From Panulirus ornatus (lineage: Eukaryota; Arthropoda; Malacostraca; Decapoda; Palinuridae): 64,000 nucleotides of DNA. The position numbers and the translations under genes are program-made. This document shows positions 40,206-50,990 of this stretch, piece by piece. The stretch covers positions 17,107,029 to 17,171,028 of the forward strand of contig NC_092271.1 in the NCBI RefSeq assembly GCF_036320965.1, in the 5' to 3' direction. Each line of letters begins with the position of its first letter. Position 1 is the first letter of the stretch. The notes beneath the pieces were generated by a model. The model made no database searches and had not been told where the DNA came from. It was given only the letters and a program-made list of their open reading frames with translations.

Positions 40206-41988
40206 GATGTATTCCATCTTGTATTCACTGCGTCATCTTACATGCGAAGTAAGACGTTGTATAATGTGTTGCTGTATTTCTTTCTTTTTATTTTCTTTAC
40301 ATCAATAAAGTATTAAAAGTCCTTTTTTTTTGGACCTATTTGAATCGAAGTTTGGGAGGCAAGCACCTGGGATCGATACGTCTTGATCTCTTCTCAACAA
40401 CATTTTTTTTCTATGCGGATGCTCATTTTTCCCCCAGGTGTTGTAATGCCTTAACAATGAACTCCTCTGGATCGGAAATCCTGTCCAAACTAATCAACTT
40501 GCAATTCACGTATATGCTTTTGACTATGGTTATAAGTTTGCATATGAGAGCAAATTGTGCTAAGTTTTCCGATGAGAAATTGTGAGATGTAGACTACCAA
40601 GTCCGCAGTCGTTGTGTAAACGTCTTTGAATTTTTTCTTTGAACATGCTTACATGGTCTCGGTACTCATTGTGTGGGTCAGTTTCCGAGGCCGTGGAGTT
40701 TTTATCGTGGTTGTCCACCAGTTCTCATCTGTTCCACACTCGTCTCTTCCCCCTGTTTAGTTCTGTGGACGTTGTCGTCATCCCTGATCATCAACTTCTG
40801 AGCTCGTGAACAACTCCTCTCGTTCTTCCATTATTTCCTTTAGGTTATTGAGGCCGTTTCTTGTATTTATACACTTTGTTCTTTTCCAGATCTCAGCGTC
40901 CGCCTTGATTTTCTAATGTGATATTCCAGCGTTTCCCATTACTTTTGTCTGTGCTCAGCCTGCGTGAAGGTCGTTTATGATAAAGAGGTTTCCTTGTCAC
41001 AGTTGAAACAAAGGGAAGCTGCTGAGTGGAGGAGTTCAGGAGAGATCTTTATGCAGCGGGAGACAAAAGATGAAAGGAGTTGTGAGTGTTAAGGTCTTTT
41101 TTTTGTCCTCCTTTTTCCCGCCAAAACCTTAATCATTTTTTTTATCCTTTTACATATTATTTCTCTCTTCTTCTTTCCGCTCGTTAATGTCTAACTAGCC
41201 AGTCGGATATTTTTTTTCTTTTTGTTTCATGCTGTTGTTCCATCACTTTCATCACAGGTTTAATTATAGAATACCTTTGAGTCTGGTTCCACTAACTTTG
41301 CATCTTTTCTTCTCTTTGTCTGTTGAGAGTTTCATCTGGTACTTAGTTCTTTTCTCGAGCGTTGTCTGTGTATATTCATACCAATACAATGTATAGTCTT
41401 TTCCGGCGTTCCCTCGTTCTTAGTCTACACACTACTCACGTACCTTCCACCGAAGTGCAACTCTGGCTCACCATGGGACACGTCTTCTGCCTGGGGTCAT
41501 TCCATCGTGGCACACATCACCTTCTGGCGCTGGAGTCGTTCTCGAACTCCTTACATCATGTGATTTCTTCCTTGTGTCTTCTTCCTCACATATCCACCAC
41601 ACTCTTCCTCAAATGTCGCTGGGAATCACTGGGTACGAAAGACTGTCAAGCTTTCGTTTTATTTAAAACCCTCTCCTGCATCTGGTGTCTGTTGTTCTTC
41701 GTGACTGTATATACTCCTCGCCATGTTCAGTCTTGCTTTCTTCCTCACTTTGTCTTCCTTTTCATATCACTGTTCGTATTAGAGACGCACACAACAACTC
41801 TGGACCTCTGAATTTAATTCCTATCCTTCATAATTCTCTGGTGCAGCCAGGAGCAGCCTCTCCTTCATTGCCTCGCAGTCAATGTGTGCCACTCCTCCGT
41901 CCTCAGTTTATCACCCTCTTACCCTGTCTGGCGAGCAAGTCGAAAATTGTACCCACTGACTATCTGAGCTTGTATTTTTTTCCTCTTT
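40206..41988. other. T-rich non-coding stretch
   Basis: A pyrimidine-biased region with many CTTC/GTTCTT phrases. A 149-codon plus frame (41,362-41,811, first ATG at about 41,389) is the longest non-tandem one in the first 45 kb, but it has no domain and follows the T/C bias. I leave it as non-coding. Positions 39,045-39,879, 42,051-42,794, 43,276-43,606 and 43,673-44,320 hold nothing I recognise. Confidence 0.45.
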
Positions 41989-42050
41989 ATCATTATTATT
42001 ATTATTATTATTATCATTATTATTATTATTATTATCATTATTATTATTCT
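41989..42050. repeat. (TTA)n / (ATT)n microsatellite
   Basis: ATT repeat with two ATC interruptions. It gives a poly-Tyr stretch in the frame crossing it. Confidence 0.92.
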
Positions 42051-42794
42051 TTAGTCGTCTGTGTTATTCTGTTCATTGGAATCCTTTCCAATAGGATTTC
42101 CTTGTTTTGTGTTTCCTTTTTTGTAATTTCTTCTTCCCGCCACTATCTCGTTCCCATAGACGACTCGAACTGGTCAAGTAATCCACTTAAGGCACAGTGA
42201 ATGTAACGTATGTAAGGTACCACAGTATTTCCTGAGCGTGGAGTGTGCTATGTGAGGGCTAACGTCTAGGGGTAAAGCGACCTCCGCTCATTATTATGGT
42301 GAGGTGGCTCTGGGGAGTTGGGTGGGGTGCGACGCGAAGGGACAAGGGGAGAAACAGGTAGGATGGAGAAACAGTAGAGGGGAAAGAAGTTAAATAGGCA
42401 AGCGTAAAGGTTGAGAGGTACAGCGGAGAAGACTCAAGTGAGAATCAGGGGCAGGCGGAGAAAGAAGATATTTCGGACACTAGATTCTTTAGTATATTGA
42501 GTACATCAGTCAGTGTTTCCTCTTGTAGGGAAACAGGCTAGTTTATGAATGATTAAGATTTAGACGTCCAGTGAAATGAAAGTCTGTAGATGAAGATACG
42601 TAATTAAAAAGAAGCAGGGGGAAGGGGGCGACAGAGGTCTCAGCAGTCTGGTACATTAACGTGAAGGGATTTACATGACTGTAAGGCTCTAAGTCATCAC
42701 TTATCACGACAATGACGACATCAATATTTCTTCAAAGTGGAGACTTGTATCTACCTCAAGACAGTTAATATCTCATCAGGGTTTCGTTATCCAA

Positions 42795-43275
42795 AAATCC
42801 TCAGTGTCCATTGAAGGGAACTCTCTATTCCTAGGACATCAGTGCCTCCGAGGAGTGCCATTTATTCGAGTACGTGATCAGAGGCAACGTATAAAATCCC
42901 TGGGTGTTCAAGCGCTGGCTTTACCCATAGGGGTGTATCCAGGAGAATCTTTCATCATCCCGAATGTCTTTGGTGTCGAAATGGAAGCTTTGTGTCCTGG
43001 AGGGTCCTGAGTTGCTAACCGTAGTCTTTGTCTACTCAAGAGTCCTCAGGACCTAGACGGAGTCTTTGTCTACCTGAAGGACTCGATATGCAAATAGTAG
43101 TTTTGTCTACCAAAGGATTCTTGATGCCCACGCAGGTGTCTTTTCTTTTCAAGGGTCCTCAGTCGATACGTCCACCCAAAGGTATTTTGTGTATCAAGCA
43201 AGGTTGTCTTCTTCCCATAGATCCTTCGTGCCCAAACCTGAATGCTTTTCATCCGAGGATCCTCACTGTCTAAGT
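42795..43275. repeat. Degenerate repeat of about 38-46 bp
   Basis: Recurring AAGGGTCCTCAG / AAGGACTCGATA / AAGGATTCTTGA starts and GTCTTTGTCTAC ends. The decay is strong, but roughly ten units can be followed. The short frames here are by-products. Confidence 0.65.
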
Positions 43276-43605
43276 GAGAACTGATTTGAGGACACTTCAT
43301 CCGGGCGGAGAAATATTGTGAGGAAGATAATATACAGGTGGCGGAGGAGAAGGATGGGAAGGCTTCTACTCCCGTCGACTTTTCATGAAAAGAAAAATCC
43401 GTGCCTCCTAAGATCGATCCTTATCTATCTTTTTTTTAGTGGTAAGATATGCACCGACTGTCCTCTTGAAAGGTGAACATTCGTAATAAGTTCTCATTAA
43501 ATGTGACGAACTTATATGATAATAATTCTCAAGATAACAGAAACACCTTGTCTTCCCTGATCTCTCTCAGAAAAGAATAATCAGTACCTTTAAGATCCGT
43601 GAATG

Positions 43606-43606
<1 letters not shown>

Positions 43607-43672
<66 letters not shown>
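43607..43672. repeat. (CT)n microsatellite
   Basis: Perfect CT repeat, 66 bp. Confidence 0.96.
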
Positions 43673-43674
<2 letters not shown>

Positions 43675-44320
43675 GCAATTTTTGTTGTCACTGTTTTCTT
43701 ACGACAGTGTCGAGCCTGATGATGTAGACTGAAATAATAATTATTCTATTCTTGTTGACATCTGCAATTGCGTGAAATGAGACCTGCGTGACAGTGTTTG
43801 TTAGTTCAGTTCTTGAAATAAGTCTTGACGACATGTTTTTCTTTCTTCCTCTCTATACTGAGAAATTATTGGGTTAAAGACGGCCTCCTTCTTCTTACTG
43901 GGTGATGTAATGTTGGATGCAGGGGGTCAATTCCTTGTACTTTTATTTTCCGTTTTGGAACATGACTGCGAGATATATTCCCGTTTTCCTTGCTGGCTGA
44001 ATGAGTAGAGTACATTGTGCAACATCCCCATCCATGACCGATAAAAGGCCAAGCAGAAGCTAAACTTGCCTTTTATTAGGCTAATGTAAACCATTTCTTT
44101 AATGCTTAAAAGAGGCTTTAAAAACCTTTTTTTTTTTTTTAAGAAATGAGCAATATCAGACGCTATTTCAGTATAGTATATGTGTATGCGTATAAAGTGA
44201 ATATTTGGTAACTATTAGGTAGAGCGACTGGAGTCGTCATCACGTCTTCCTCCACCGGGTTGTCTCTGGTGATGACATTAGCAATGATTATTATAAGTGA
44301 ATTATTAATTAATTGATAAT

Positions 44321-44918
44321 TCTGACAAACAAGGTTAAGTAATACGCAGAAAATTCTTTGTATGGCCGACGAAGATCTCGAACGAGGTGACGGCTGATGC
44401 ACGATTATATTCGCTTCTTCGGTGATATTTACAATAGTTTTACTTACATATTTCGCTATTTAATGATGACAAAGCTCAACATATTAGTAATAAAACATTT
44501 GGCTGAAGAGGAGATTCCTAAAGACCTAGAAAAACTAATGGGTAAATTTATGAAAGCTGGCAATTTGTAAGTGAAACGCGGGTTGGTCTTACCGTAGAGT
44601 TATTTTCGATTCGTGAAATGGTTGTTGATATTCCCCGTAGAATTAATATAACTAAAATATGGTTTGTTAAGCTTATATAGACTTTTTCATTAAGTTTTAG
44701 GTCACCAATCATGTGAATTTACTGTTATGAATTGTTGTTGGCAAGTTTATAGAATTTTTGTTTTAAAAGTGTTGGGCAATATGTTCGTAGAACTGTGAAC
44801 TATCATTCGTGTTACTTAGGTCAGTGAAATCGAAGAGTTATTTTTATGATATTGTTTTGTAAGTCTGTCATCTGTTTTAGAAAAACATGAGTTACATCTC
44901 CATAGAGGTTGTGATAGT
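44321..44918. repeat. Diverged direct repeat, copy 1 (about 600 bp)
   Basis: Collinear shared blocks with copy 2 at 48.3 kb include CTGACAAACAAGG, GACGAAGATCTCGAACGAGG, TTCTTCGGTGATA, GTTTTACTTACATATTT, ACATTTGGCTGAA, TTGTTGGCAAGT, CGAAGAGTTATTTT and TTTTGTAAGTCTGTCAT. Identity looks like roughly three quarters by eye, with indels. No frame is conserved between copies, so it is probably non-coding. It may be an unclassified dispersed repeat or an old segmental duplication. Confidence 0.75.
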
Positions 44919-45262
44919 TAACGCGGATTGATAGTTCCATTGTTATTTCAAGTTGTGGAGCGCAGGTTGAAGTTGCATAGATATTTACGGTCACTCTGAA
45001 AACGTGGGTTTTATGTATGTAAACCCTTTTGTTTCTGAATCTTGGGTTGTAAGTCCGGAAACTTTATGTTTTTGGAACGTAGGTCAATTCAGTTTTCTTA
45101 TATTTTGAAATGTGGGTTTTGATTCCAAGGATTTTTGTCTAATAGCCTTTAGTTGTAATTCGTTTCTCTTTAACTGTAAAACAGGATCCAAGCCAATTGC
45201 GTCATATATTCGGAAGTGTGTAGAAATATATGAAGCAAATGTTGTATGTTGGTATTGGTTCG

Positions 45263-45263
<1 letters not shown>

Positions 45264-45357
<94 letters not shown>

Positions 45358-45400
45358 CATAGATCGATAGATGGACAGATAGCTAGATATAGATATGTAT
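45264..45400. repeat. (TA)n followed by GATA-type repeats
   Basis: TA repeat at 45,264-45,358, then GATAGAT/AGATAG units to about 45,400. This is the last long dinucleotide tract in the window. Confidence 0.95.
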
Positions 45401-45809
45401 AAGGGTGTATGAGTTGTAAATGAAAAACAAGAGTTTACATGAAAAATACAAACAACAGGAGACCTGGTTGGCCCATGGCTGGGTTGCCTGGTGAAAAAAA
45501 AGTGGATTTTAACACCATAAGAAAATGTAATTCTGCTCAGCATTTTTCTGTTTTAAGCAATCACCGACTCCCCGATGCTGCGCATTAGCCGTCTAGTGTC
45601 CCCGTTAACGACGTCGTTTATACAGTTTATACACATGAAATAACAACACCCTTCCCCCAAATGTGCGCGAGGTAGCGCTAGGAAAAGACAACAAAGGCAA
45701 CATTCGTTCAATGTCTCTAGCTGTCATAAAATAATGCACCGAAACCACAGCTCCCTTTCCTCATCCAGGCCCCACACAACTTTCCATGGTTTACCCCAGA
45801 CGCTTCACA

Positions 45810-46272
45810 TGCCCTAGTTCAATCCATTGACAGCTCGTCGACCCCGGTATACCACATTACCCAATTCACTCTATTCCTTGCACGCCTTTCAACCTCCTGC
45901 ATGTTCAGGCCCCGATCACCCAAAATCTTTCTCACTCCATCTTTCCACCTCCAATCTGGTCTCCCACTTCTCTTCGTTCCCCTCCACCTCTGACACATAT
46001 ATCCTCTTGGTCAATCTCTCCTCACTCATTCTCTCCAAGTGACCAAACCATTTCAAAACACCCTCTTCTGCTCTCTCAACCACACTCTTTTTATTACCAC
46101 ACTTCTCTCTTACCCTATTATTACTTACTCGATCAAACCACCTCACACCACATATTGTCCTAAAATATCTCATTTCCAACACATCCATCCTCCCCCACAC
46201 AACTCTATCCATAGCCCACGCCTTGCAACCATATAACATTGTTGGAACCACTATTCTTTCAAACATACCCAT
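45810..46272 (-). pseudogene. C-terminal domain of the LINE protein
   Basis: The frame from 46,272 reads MLYGCKAWAMDRVVWGRMDV, then RYFRTICGVRWFDRVSN and VLKWFGHLERMSEERLTKR. It is shifted out of frame near 45,970. The remainder of the tail continues in another frame down to a GLN-stop where a better copy (26,374-26,393) has GLNQGM-stop. This domain also survives in several other copies in the window and makes them easy to spot. Confidence 0.85.
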
Positions 46273-46287
46273 TTTTGCTTTCCGAGA

Positions 46288-47298
46288 TTATGTTCTCGAC
46301 TTCCACACATTCTTCAACGCTCCCAGAACTTTCGCCCCCTCCCCCACCCTATGATTCACTTCAACTCCTATGGTTCCATCCACTGCCAAATCCACTCCCA
46401 GGTATCTAAAACACTTCACTTCCTCCAGTTTTTCTCCTTTCAAACTTACCTCCCATTTGACCTGTCCCTCAACCCTACTGTACCTAATAACCTTGCTCTT
46501 ATTCACATTTACTCTCATCTTTCTTCTTCCACACACTTTACCAAACTCAGTCACCAGCTTCTGCAGTTTCTCACACGAATGAGCCACCAGCGCTGTATCA
46601 TCAGCGAACAAAAACTGACTCACTTCCCAAGCCCTCTCATCCAATACAGACTGCATACTTGCCCCTCTTTCCAAAACTCTTGCATTCACCTCCCTAACAA
46701 CCCCATCCATAAACAAATTAAACAACCATGGAGACATCACGCACCCCTGCCGCAAACCTACATTCACTGAGAACCAATCACTTTCCTCTCTTCCTGCACG
46801 TACACATGCCTTACATCCTCGATAAAAACTTTTCACTGCTTCTAACAACTTGCCCCCAAACCATATATTCTTAATACCTTCCACAGATCATCTCTATCAA
46901 CTCTCATATGCCTTCTCCAGATCCATACATGCTACATACAAATCCATTTGCTTTTCTAAGTATTTCTCACATACATTCTTCAAAGCAAACACCTGATCCA
47001 CACATCCTCTACCACTTCTGAAACCACACTGCTCTTCCCCAATCTGATGCTCTGTACATGTCTTCACCCTCTCAATCAATACTCTCCCATATAATTTCCC
47101 AGGAATACTCAACAAACTTATACCTCTGAAATTTGTGCACTCACTTTTATCCCCTTTGCCTTTGTACAATGGCACTATGCAAGCATTCCGCCAACCCTCA
47201 GGCACCTCACCATGAGTCATACATACATTAAATAACCTTACCAACCACTCAACAATACAGTCACCCCCTTTTTTTGATAAATTCCTCTGCAATACCAT
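46288..47298 (-). pseudogene. Broken reverse transcriptase core of the LINE
   Basis: The upstream frame (47,298-46,897) has the finger motif IVPLYKGKGDKSECTNFRG and then the palm A region CMDLEKAY. The frame is lost right after LEKAY, where two bases appear to be missing relative to sense continuation. The downstream frame (46,884-46,288) carries motif B GLRQGCVMSP (from about 46,758) and motif C FADD (about 46,608-46,597), followed by the thumb region NVNKSKVIRYSR. The catalytic Asp pair of motif C is intact; the palm A Asp survives in the first frame. The break means no single protein contains all three. Confidence 0.9.
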
Positions 47299-47384
47299 CG
47301 AAACCCGCTGCCTTGCCGGCTTTCATCTTCGGCAGAGCTTTTACTACCTCTTCTCTGTTTACCAAATCATTTTCCCTAACCCTC

Positions 47385-47981
47385 TCACTTTGCACACCAC
47401 CTCGACCAAAACACCCTATATCTATCATCAAACACATTCAACAAACCTTCAAAATACTCACTCCATCGCCTTCTAACATCACCACTGCTTATTATCACCT
47501 CCCCATTAGCCCCCTTCACTGAAGATCCCATTTGTTCCCTTGTCTTACGCACTTTACTAACCTCCTTCCAAAACATTTTTTTATTCTCCTTAAAATTTAA
47601 TGATACTCTCTCGCCCCAACGCTCATTTGCCCTCTTTTTCCCCTCTTGTACCTTTCTCTTGACCTCCTGCCTCTTTCTTTTATACATCTCCCACTCATTT
47701 GCATTATTTCCCTGCAAAAATCGTCCAAATGCCTCTCTCTTCTCTTACACTAATACTCTTACTTCTTCATCCCACCACTCACTACCCTTTCTAATCTGCC
47801 CACCTCCCACGCTTCTCATGCCACAAGCATCTTTTGCGCAAGCCATCACTGCTTCCCTAAATACATCCCATTCCTCCCCCACTCCTCTAACGTCCTTTCT
47901 TCTCATCTTTTTCCATTCTGTACTCAGTCTCTCCTGGTACTTCCTCACACAAGTCTCCTTCCCAAACTCACTTACTCTCAC
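47385..47981 (-). pseudogene. LINE linker between endonuclease and RT
   Basis: Two frames separated by a UAG near 47,740 read continuously in sense. The first (from 47,981) includes ACGMRSVGGGQIRKGSEWWD. The second (from 47,717) includes EWEMYKRKRQEVKRKVQEGK and SGDVRRRWSEYFEGLLN. A WWDEEVR block followed by a Lys/Arg-rich helix and then RRWSEYFEGLLN is the usual order between the endonuclease and RT domains in LINE ORF2-type proteins. The 5' edge is a stop just before the first codons, consistent with truncation there. Confidence 0.8.
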
Positions 47982-48037
47982 CGGTCAGATGGCACCTGAC
48001 CATTAGTCAGAGATTTGTTAAATGATTTTGTTATGGG

Positions 48038-48282
48038 GTATGTTTGAGGACAGAATGTGATGTGAAATGGTTTGATCGAATAAGTAATGAAAGGGTAAGA
48101 AAGAAGTTTGATACCAAGAAGGGTATGGTTAGGAGAACTGAAAAGGGTGTGCTGAAATGGTTGGGACATATGGAGAGAATAAGGAGAGTGACCAGAGAAT
48201 ATAGGTGTCAGTAGTGAAGGTAAAAAGGAGAAGTGAGAGATCAAACTGGATATGGAAGGATATGTGATCAGGGATAAAGCTG
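48038..48282 (+). mobile_element. LINE C-terminal fragment
   Basis: The plus-strand text reads VKWFDRISNERVRKKF, then GVLKWLGHMERI, then a decayed end near TCAAACTGGATATGGAAGG. It corresponds to the C-terminal domain of the neighbouring minus-strand LINE, so it is a separate insertion and not an inverted 5' part of the same element. Both ends are truncated. Confidence 0.8.
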
Positions 48283-48292
48283 ACTCCACCAG

Positions 48293-48870
48293 TTTTGACA
48301 AACAAATTGGTGATAAGCAGAAAATACTTTAATATGACCAACGAAGATCTTGAACAAGGTGACGTTTGTGTAATAATGCTCTCTTCTTCGGTGATACTTG
48401 TAGTTGTTTTACTTACATATTTTACAATATAATTATAACAAACTCAGTACGATAGCGATACGACATTTGGCTGAATATAAGATACTTTAAGACCCAGAAA
48501 ACTAAAGGGTGAATGTATGATCGTTGGCAAAAGTTGTAATTGAATTGTGGGTTGGTGGAACCTAGAGTGTTTCCGATTCATGAAAAAGTGGTTGGTATTT
48601 CCCATAGAATTAACATTACTAAAATGCTGTTTGATAGGCTTATAGACTTTCGTAATTTGAGTCAGAAATCGCGTGAATTTATTGTTTAGGAAGTGTTGTT
48701 GGCAAGTCATAGAATTTTTGTTTGAGAAATGTTGGGTAATGTGTCTGTGGAATTATTCATTTTACTTAGGTTGATGAGATCGAAGAGTTATTTTAGTGAT
48801 AAGTTTTGTAAGTCTGTCATATATTTTGGTGAAACATGGGTTATATGTCAACAGAGTTTATAATATGGGT
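48293..48870. repeat. Diverged direct repeat, copy 2
   Basis: It has the same block order as the copy at 44.3-44.9 kb, starting TTTTGACAAACAAATTGG and ending GTGAAACATGGGTTATATGT. It begins about 10 bp after the end of the plus-strand LINE fragment. The offset between copies is about 3.97 kb, and the intervening DNA contains a TA tract and two LINE pieces. Confidence 0.75.
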
Positions 48871-49084
48871 ATCTGTTTATTTATTCATTTATATATACCA
48901 CTAGAACTCTTTCCAAGAAGTTGTCCTGGTGTTACCGAGGTCCTCTTTCCAAAGTTTTCTACGGTCCAACACTTCATTACTTCCAGCAGCAGATATGTGG
49001 ACTCATTTAGAGTAAGAAGTTCTTCTATGAAACTATACTGCCAGTGATACAACCTTGCCAAAGATGAGTTTTCATGCGTGGTGT

Positions 49085-49640
49085 GAACTCGTGCAGGCCA
49101 AGTGCAGTAACATCAAAGATTGGTATGTTTGATGATATAGTGCTTCAGATGGTGCAATATGGATGAAAGTCATGGGCCCTAAATGAAAAAATACAAAAGA
49201 GGGTGGATGTGGTGACAATTAAATGCCTGAAGATACTGAATGCTTTAAGAAGGGTTGATCTAAAAAGAAATGACATTGTGGAAGAGGTTTTGCCATACAG
49301 AGACTGACTTAAAGGAATACATGTATCACCAAGTGGAGGGAACAAAGAGGAGGAGACAGGTGATGATATGGAAGGTTGGAGTGAGACTCTTTGAATTATC
49401 TAGGCCTGAACAGGGAAGAACAGATTGGAGCAATCTAGTATACAGAGAATGCTGTATTGGCAATGGGTTAAACCAGGGCATATGAAGTAATGGGGAAAAC
49501 CATGAATTGGCTGTGGATATGGTAGCTTTGGTTTCTTTATACATGTACCTACAGTGTGGATGTTAGCAAATAAATGCTGTTTCTTCATATCATTGGTGCT
49601 ACCTTGCTCACATGGGAAATGGTGGAAAAACATGAAATGG
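49085..49640 (+). mobile_element. Old LINE 3' relic with tail motif
   Basis: The translation is interrupted but recognisable: GMFDDIVLQMVQYG, KRVDVVTIKCLKIL, RRVDLKRNDIVEE, and near the end CIGNGLNQGI-stop. The order matches the LINE C-terminal domain. About 110 bp further on is GCTACCTTGCTCACATGGG, then AAATGG (49,596-49,620). Over 25 positions this agrees at 21 with the end of repeat A (11,332-11,356), which links the two families. Confidence 0.7.
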
Positions 49641-50029
49641 AAGGTAAAACCAAGATAACTGATGTAAAAGTGTAAATTGGATCAAAAACTTTTAGTTTAT
49701 GCACCCACCAACAGCAAGAGGAATATAAAAATATTGTGCCAGTCAGTGGTATATGAGCTGAATTGTATTTTGCCCAGACATCATTAAAATATGTAAGATG
49801 AGTACAAACTCACCTTAAAATAGCCTGAAATATTCTATTATTAAAAGGTATTATTATTTCATAAATCAATGATGCAAAGGTGAAAATTATCTTTTTAAAA
49901 ATTTGTCACAGTTATGAAGCATTCACACCATAAGTCTGTAGTGTACCCTAATTCTCATGTGTTGCAAATCCAAAATATAATAAGTTATGCCAGAACTAGA
50001 CATGGGTATCTTTGATGGCATATGAAAGC

Positions 50030-50990
50030 AAGGTGTTCCAGAACATACTAAAAAGAAAGTTAAGAAAGAAAATTGGAAGAATGATCATATGGTTTTAGAC
50101 TGGAGTGATGAAGGAATTGCATTTCTAGATTTCTCAGAAGGCATTTGACAGATTAGCTACACAAAAGCTTTGGGAACACAGGAGAATGTAGACTATCCTC
50201 TTCCATTCGAAAAATCTAGTTCAGCAATAAAAGGCAAATAAGATAAGTGTGACTGCATTGTGGAACCACATAGGGGAGAATTAGGACTTGTTTACAATTC
50301 AAACATGAATCAAACAGTAAATTGAACTACCACCACTCATGTTTGAATTCTATATGGATAAATTCAAAATATGAATGGACAACACTTGCTTGCAAAGATG
50401 ATATAACTTTTGCAACAGACTAATTAAAAGAACTCAGGATAAAAGTTGCTACATGGAGTGAAATTTAAGAGGTTAATTCAAGGCCGTGACCCTCTTGGGA
50501 AACCCTGCTCAGTGTAATCTTGTAGTTAACAATCATGGCATGAAGCAATACAGCAGCTTTAGATACCAAGATTACAACTTTAATGAGAATACAACCCAGT
50601 TTGAACTGAACAATAGAATTACTACCTTTAGCAGAGATCCCGTACCTCTTTACCCATTTATGTAGGACACAACCTCTCAAAAAATGCAAAATTTATAATG
50701 GTTTTGCGACATATGAAACATAGATATGAATAATAGTCCTAAAACTCCAATATGAAGCATGTTCCAAGTAGCTGATATGAAGATCCTCAAACTGATATGA
50801 GTTCCACATCTAGTTGTGGAACATGAAACATGGAAAGGAAATTTGAACCTATACCTCATTTTTTGAAAGGGGAAAGTTGAGGTAGTACAGGCACATGATG
50901 AAGAAACATAAAAGAAGATACCAAAAAGAGTGTTATGATTGGAAATTATCAGGAAAAAGGTAAGTGGGCTAATCCAGGACAAGATGAAAC
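50030..50990 (+). mobile_element. Ancient LINE relic with RT motifs A and C
   Basis: The sequence is heavily mutated, but landmarks appear in the right order. KAFDRLATQKLWEH (palm A) is at about 50,132. FEFYMDKF is near 50,345, and CKDDITFATD (palm C, FADD type) is near 50,393. A tail-like RHMMKKHKRRYQK is near 50,890. Frames change several times and stops are frequent. It is probably a different, older LINE from the one at 45.6 kb. Confidence 0.6.

Larger units (their letters stand above)
45636..47990 (-). mobile_element. LINE (RTE-like non-LTR retrotransposon), 5'-truncated and decayed
   Basis: On the minus strand the order is: post-endonuclease linker (47,981-47,385), reverse-transcriptase fingers (47,298-46,897), palm with FADD (46,884-46,288), C-terminal domain ending near 45,810, and a short 3' UTR to about 45,636. 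The C-terminal block (VLKWFGHLERMSEERLTKR) is the hallmark tail of RTE-related LINEs that carry an AP-type endonuclease. The endonuclease itself is missing, so the copy is 5'-truncated. Disabling changes include a UAG in the linker, a slip in an A/G run near 47,275, a 2-base loss just after the LEKAY motif, and further stops after the palm and in the last codons. The clade call rests on the tail motif and is not proven. The element cannot encode an active enzyme. Confidence 0.88.

Noticed and set aside
41362..41811. 149-codon plus frame
   Set aside because: Begins at a non-ATG codon, has T/C-driven Leu/Phe/Ser/His content, no domain and no conserved motif.
42165..42185. Second tRNA-like GTTCGAGTC on the minus strand
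   Set aside because: Imperfect T-stem and no cloverleaf upstream.
47981..48040. Twin-priming inversion joining the minus and plus LINE pieces
   Set aside because: The plus-strand piece covers the C-terminal domain that the minus-strand copy already has, so they are two separate copies.
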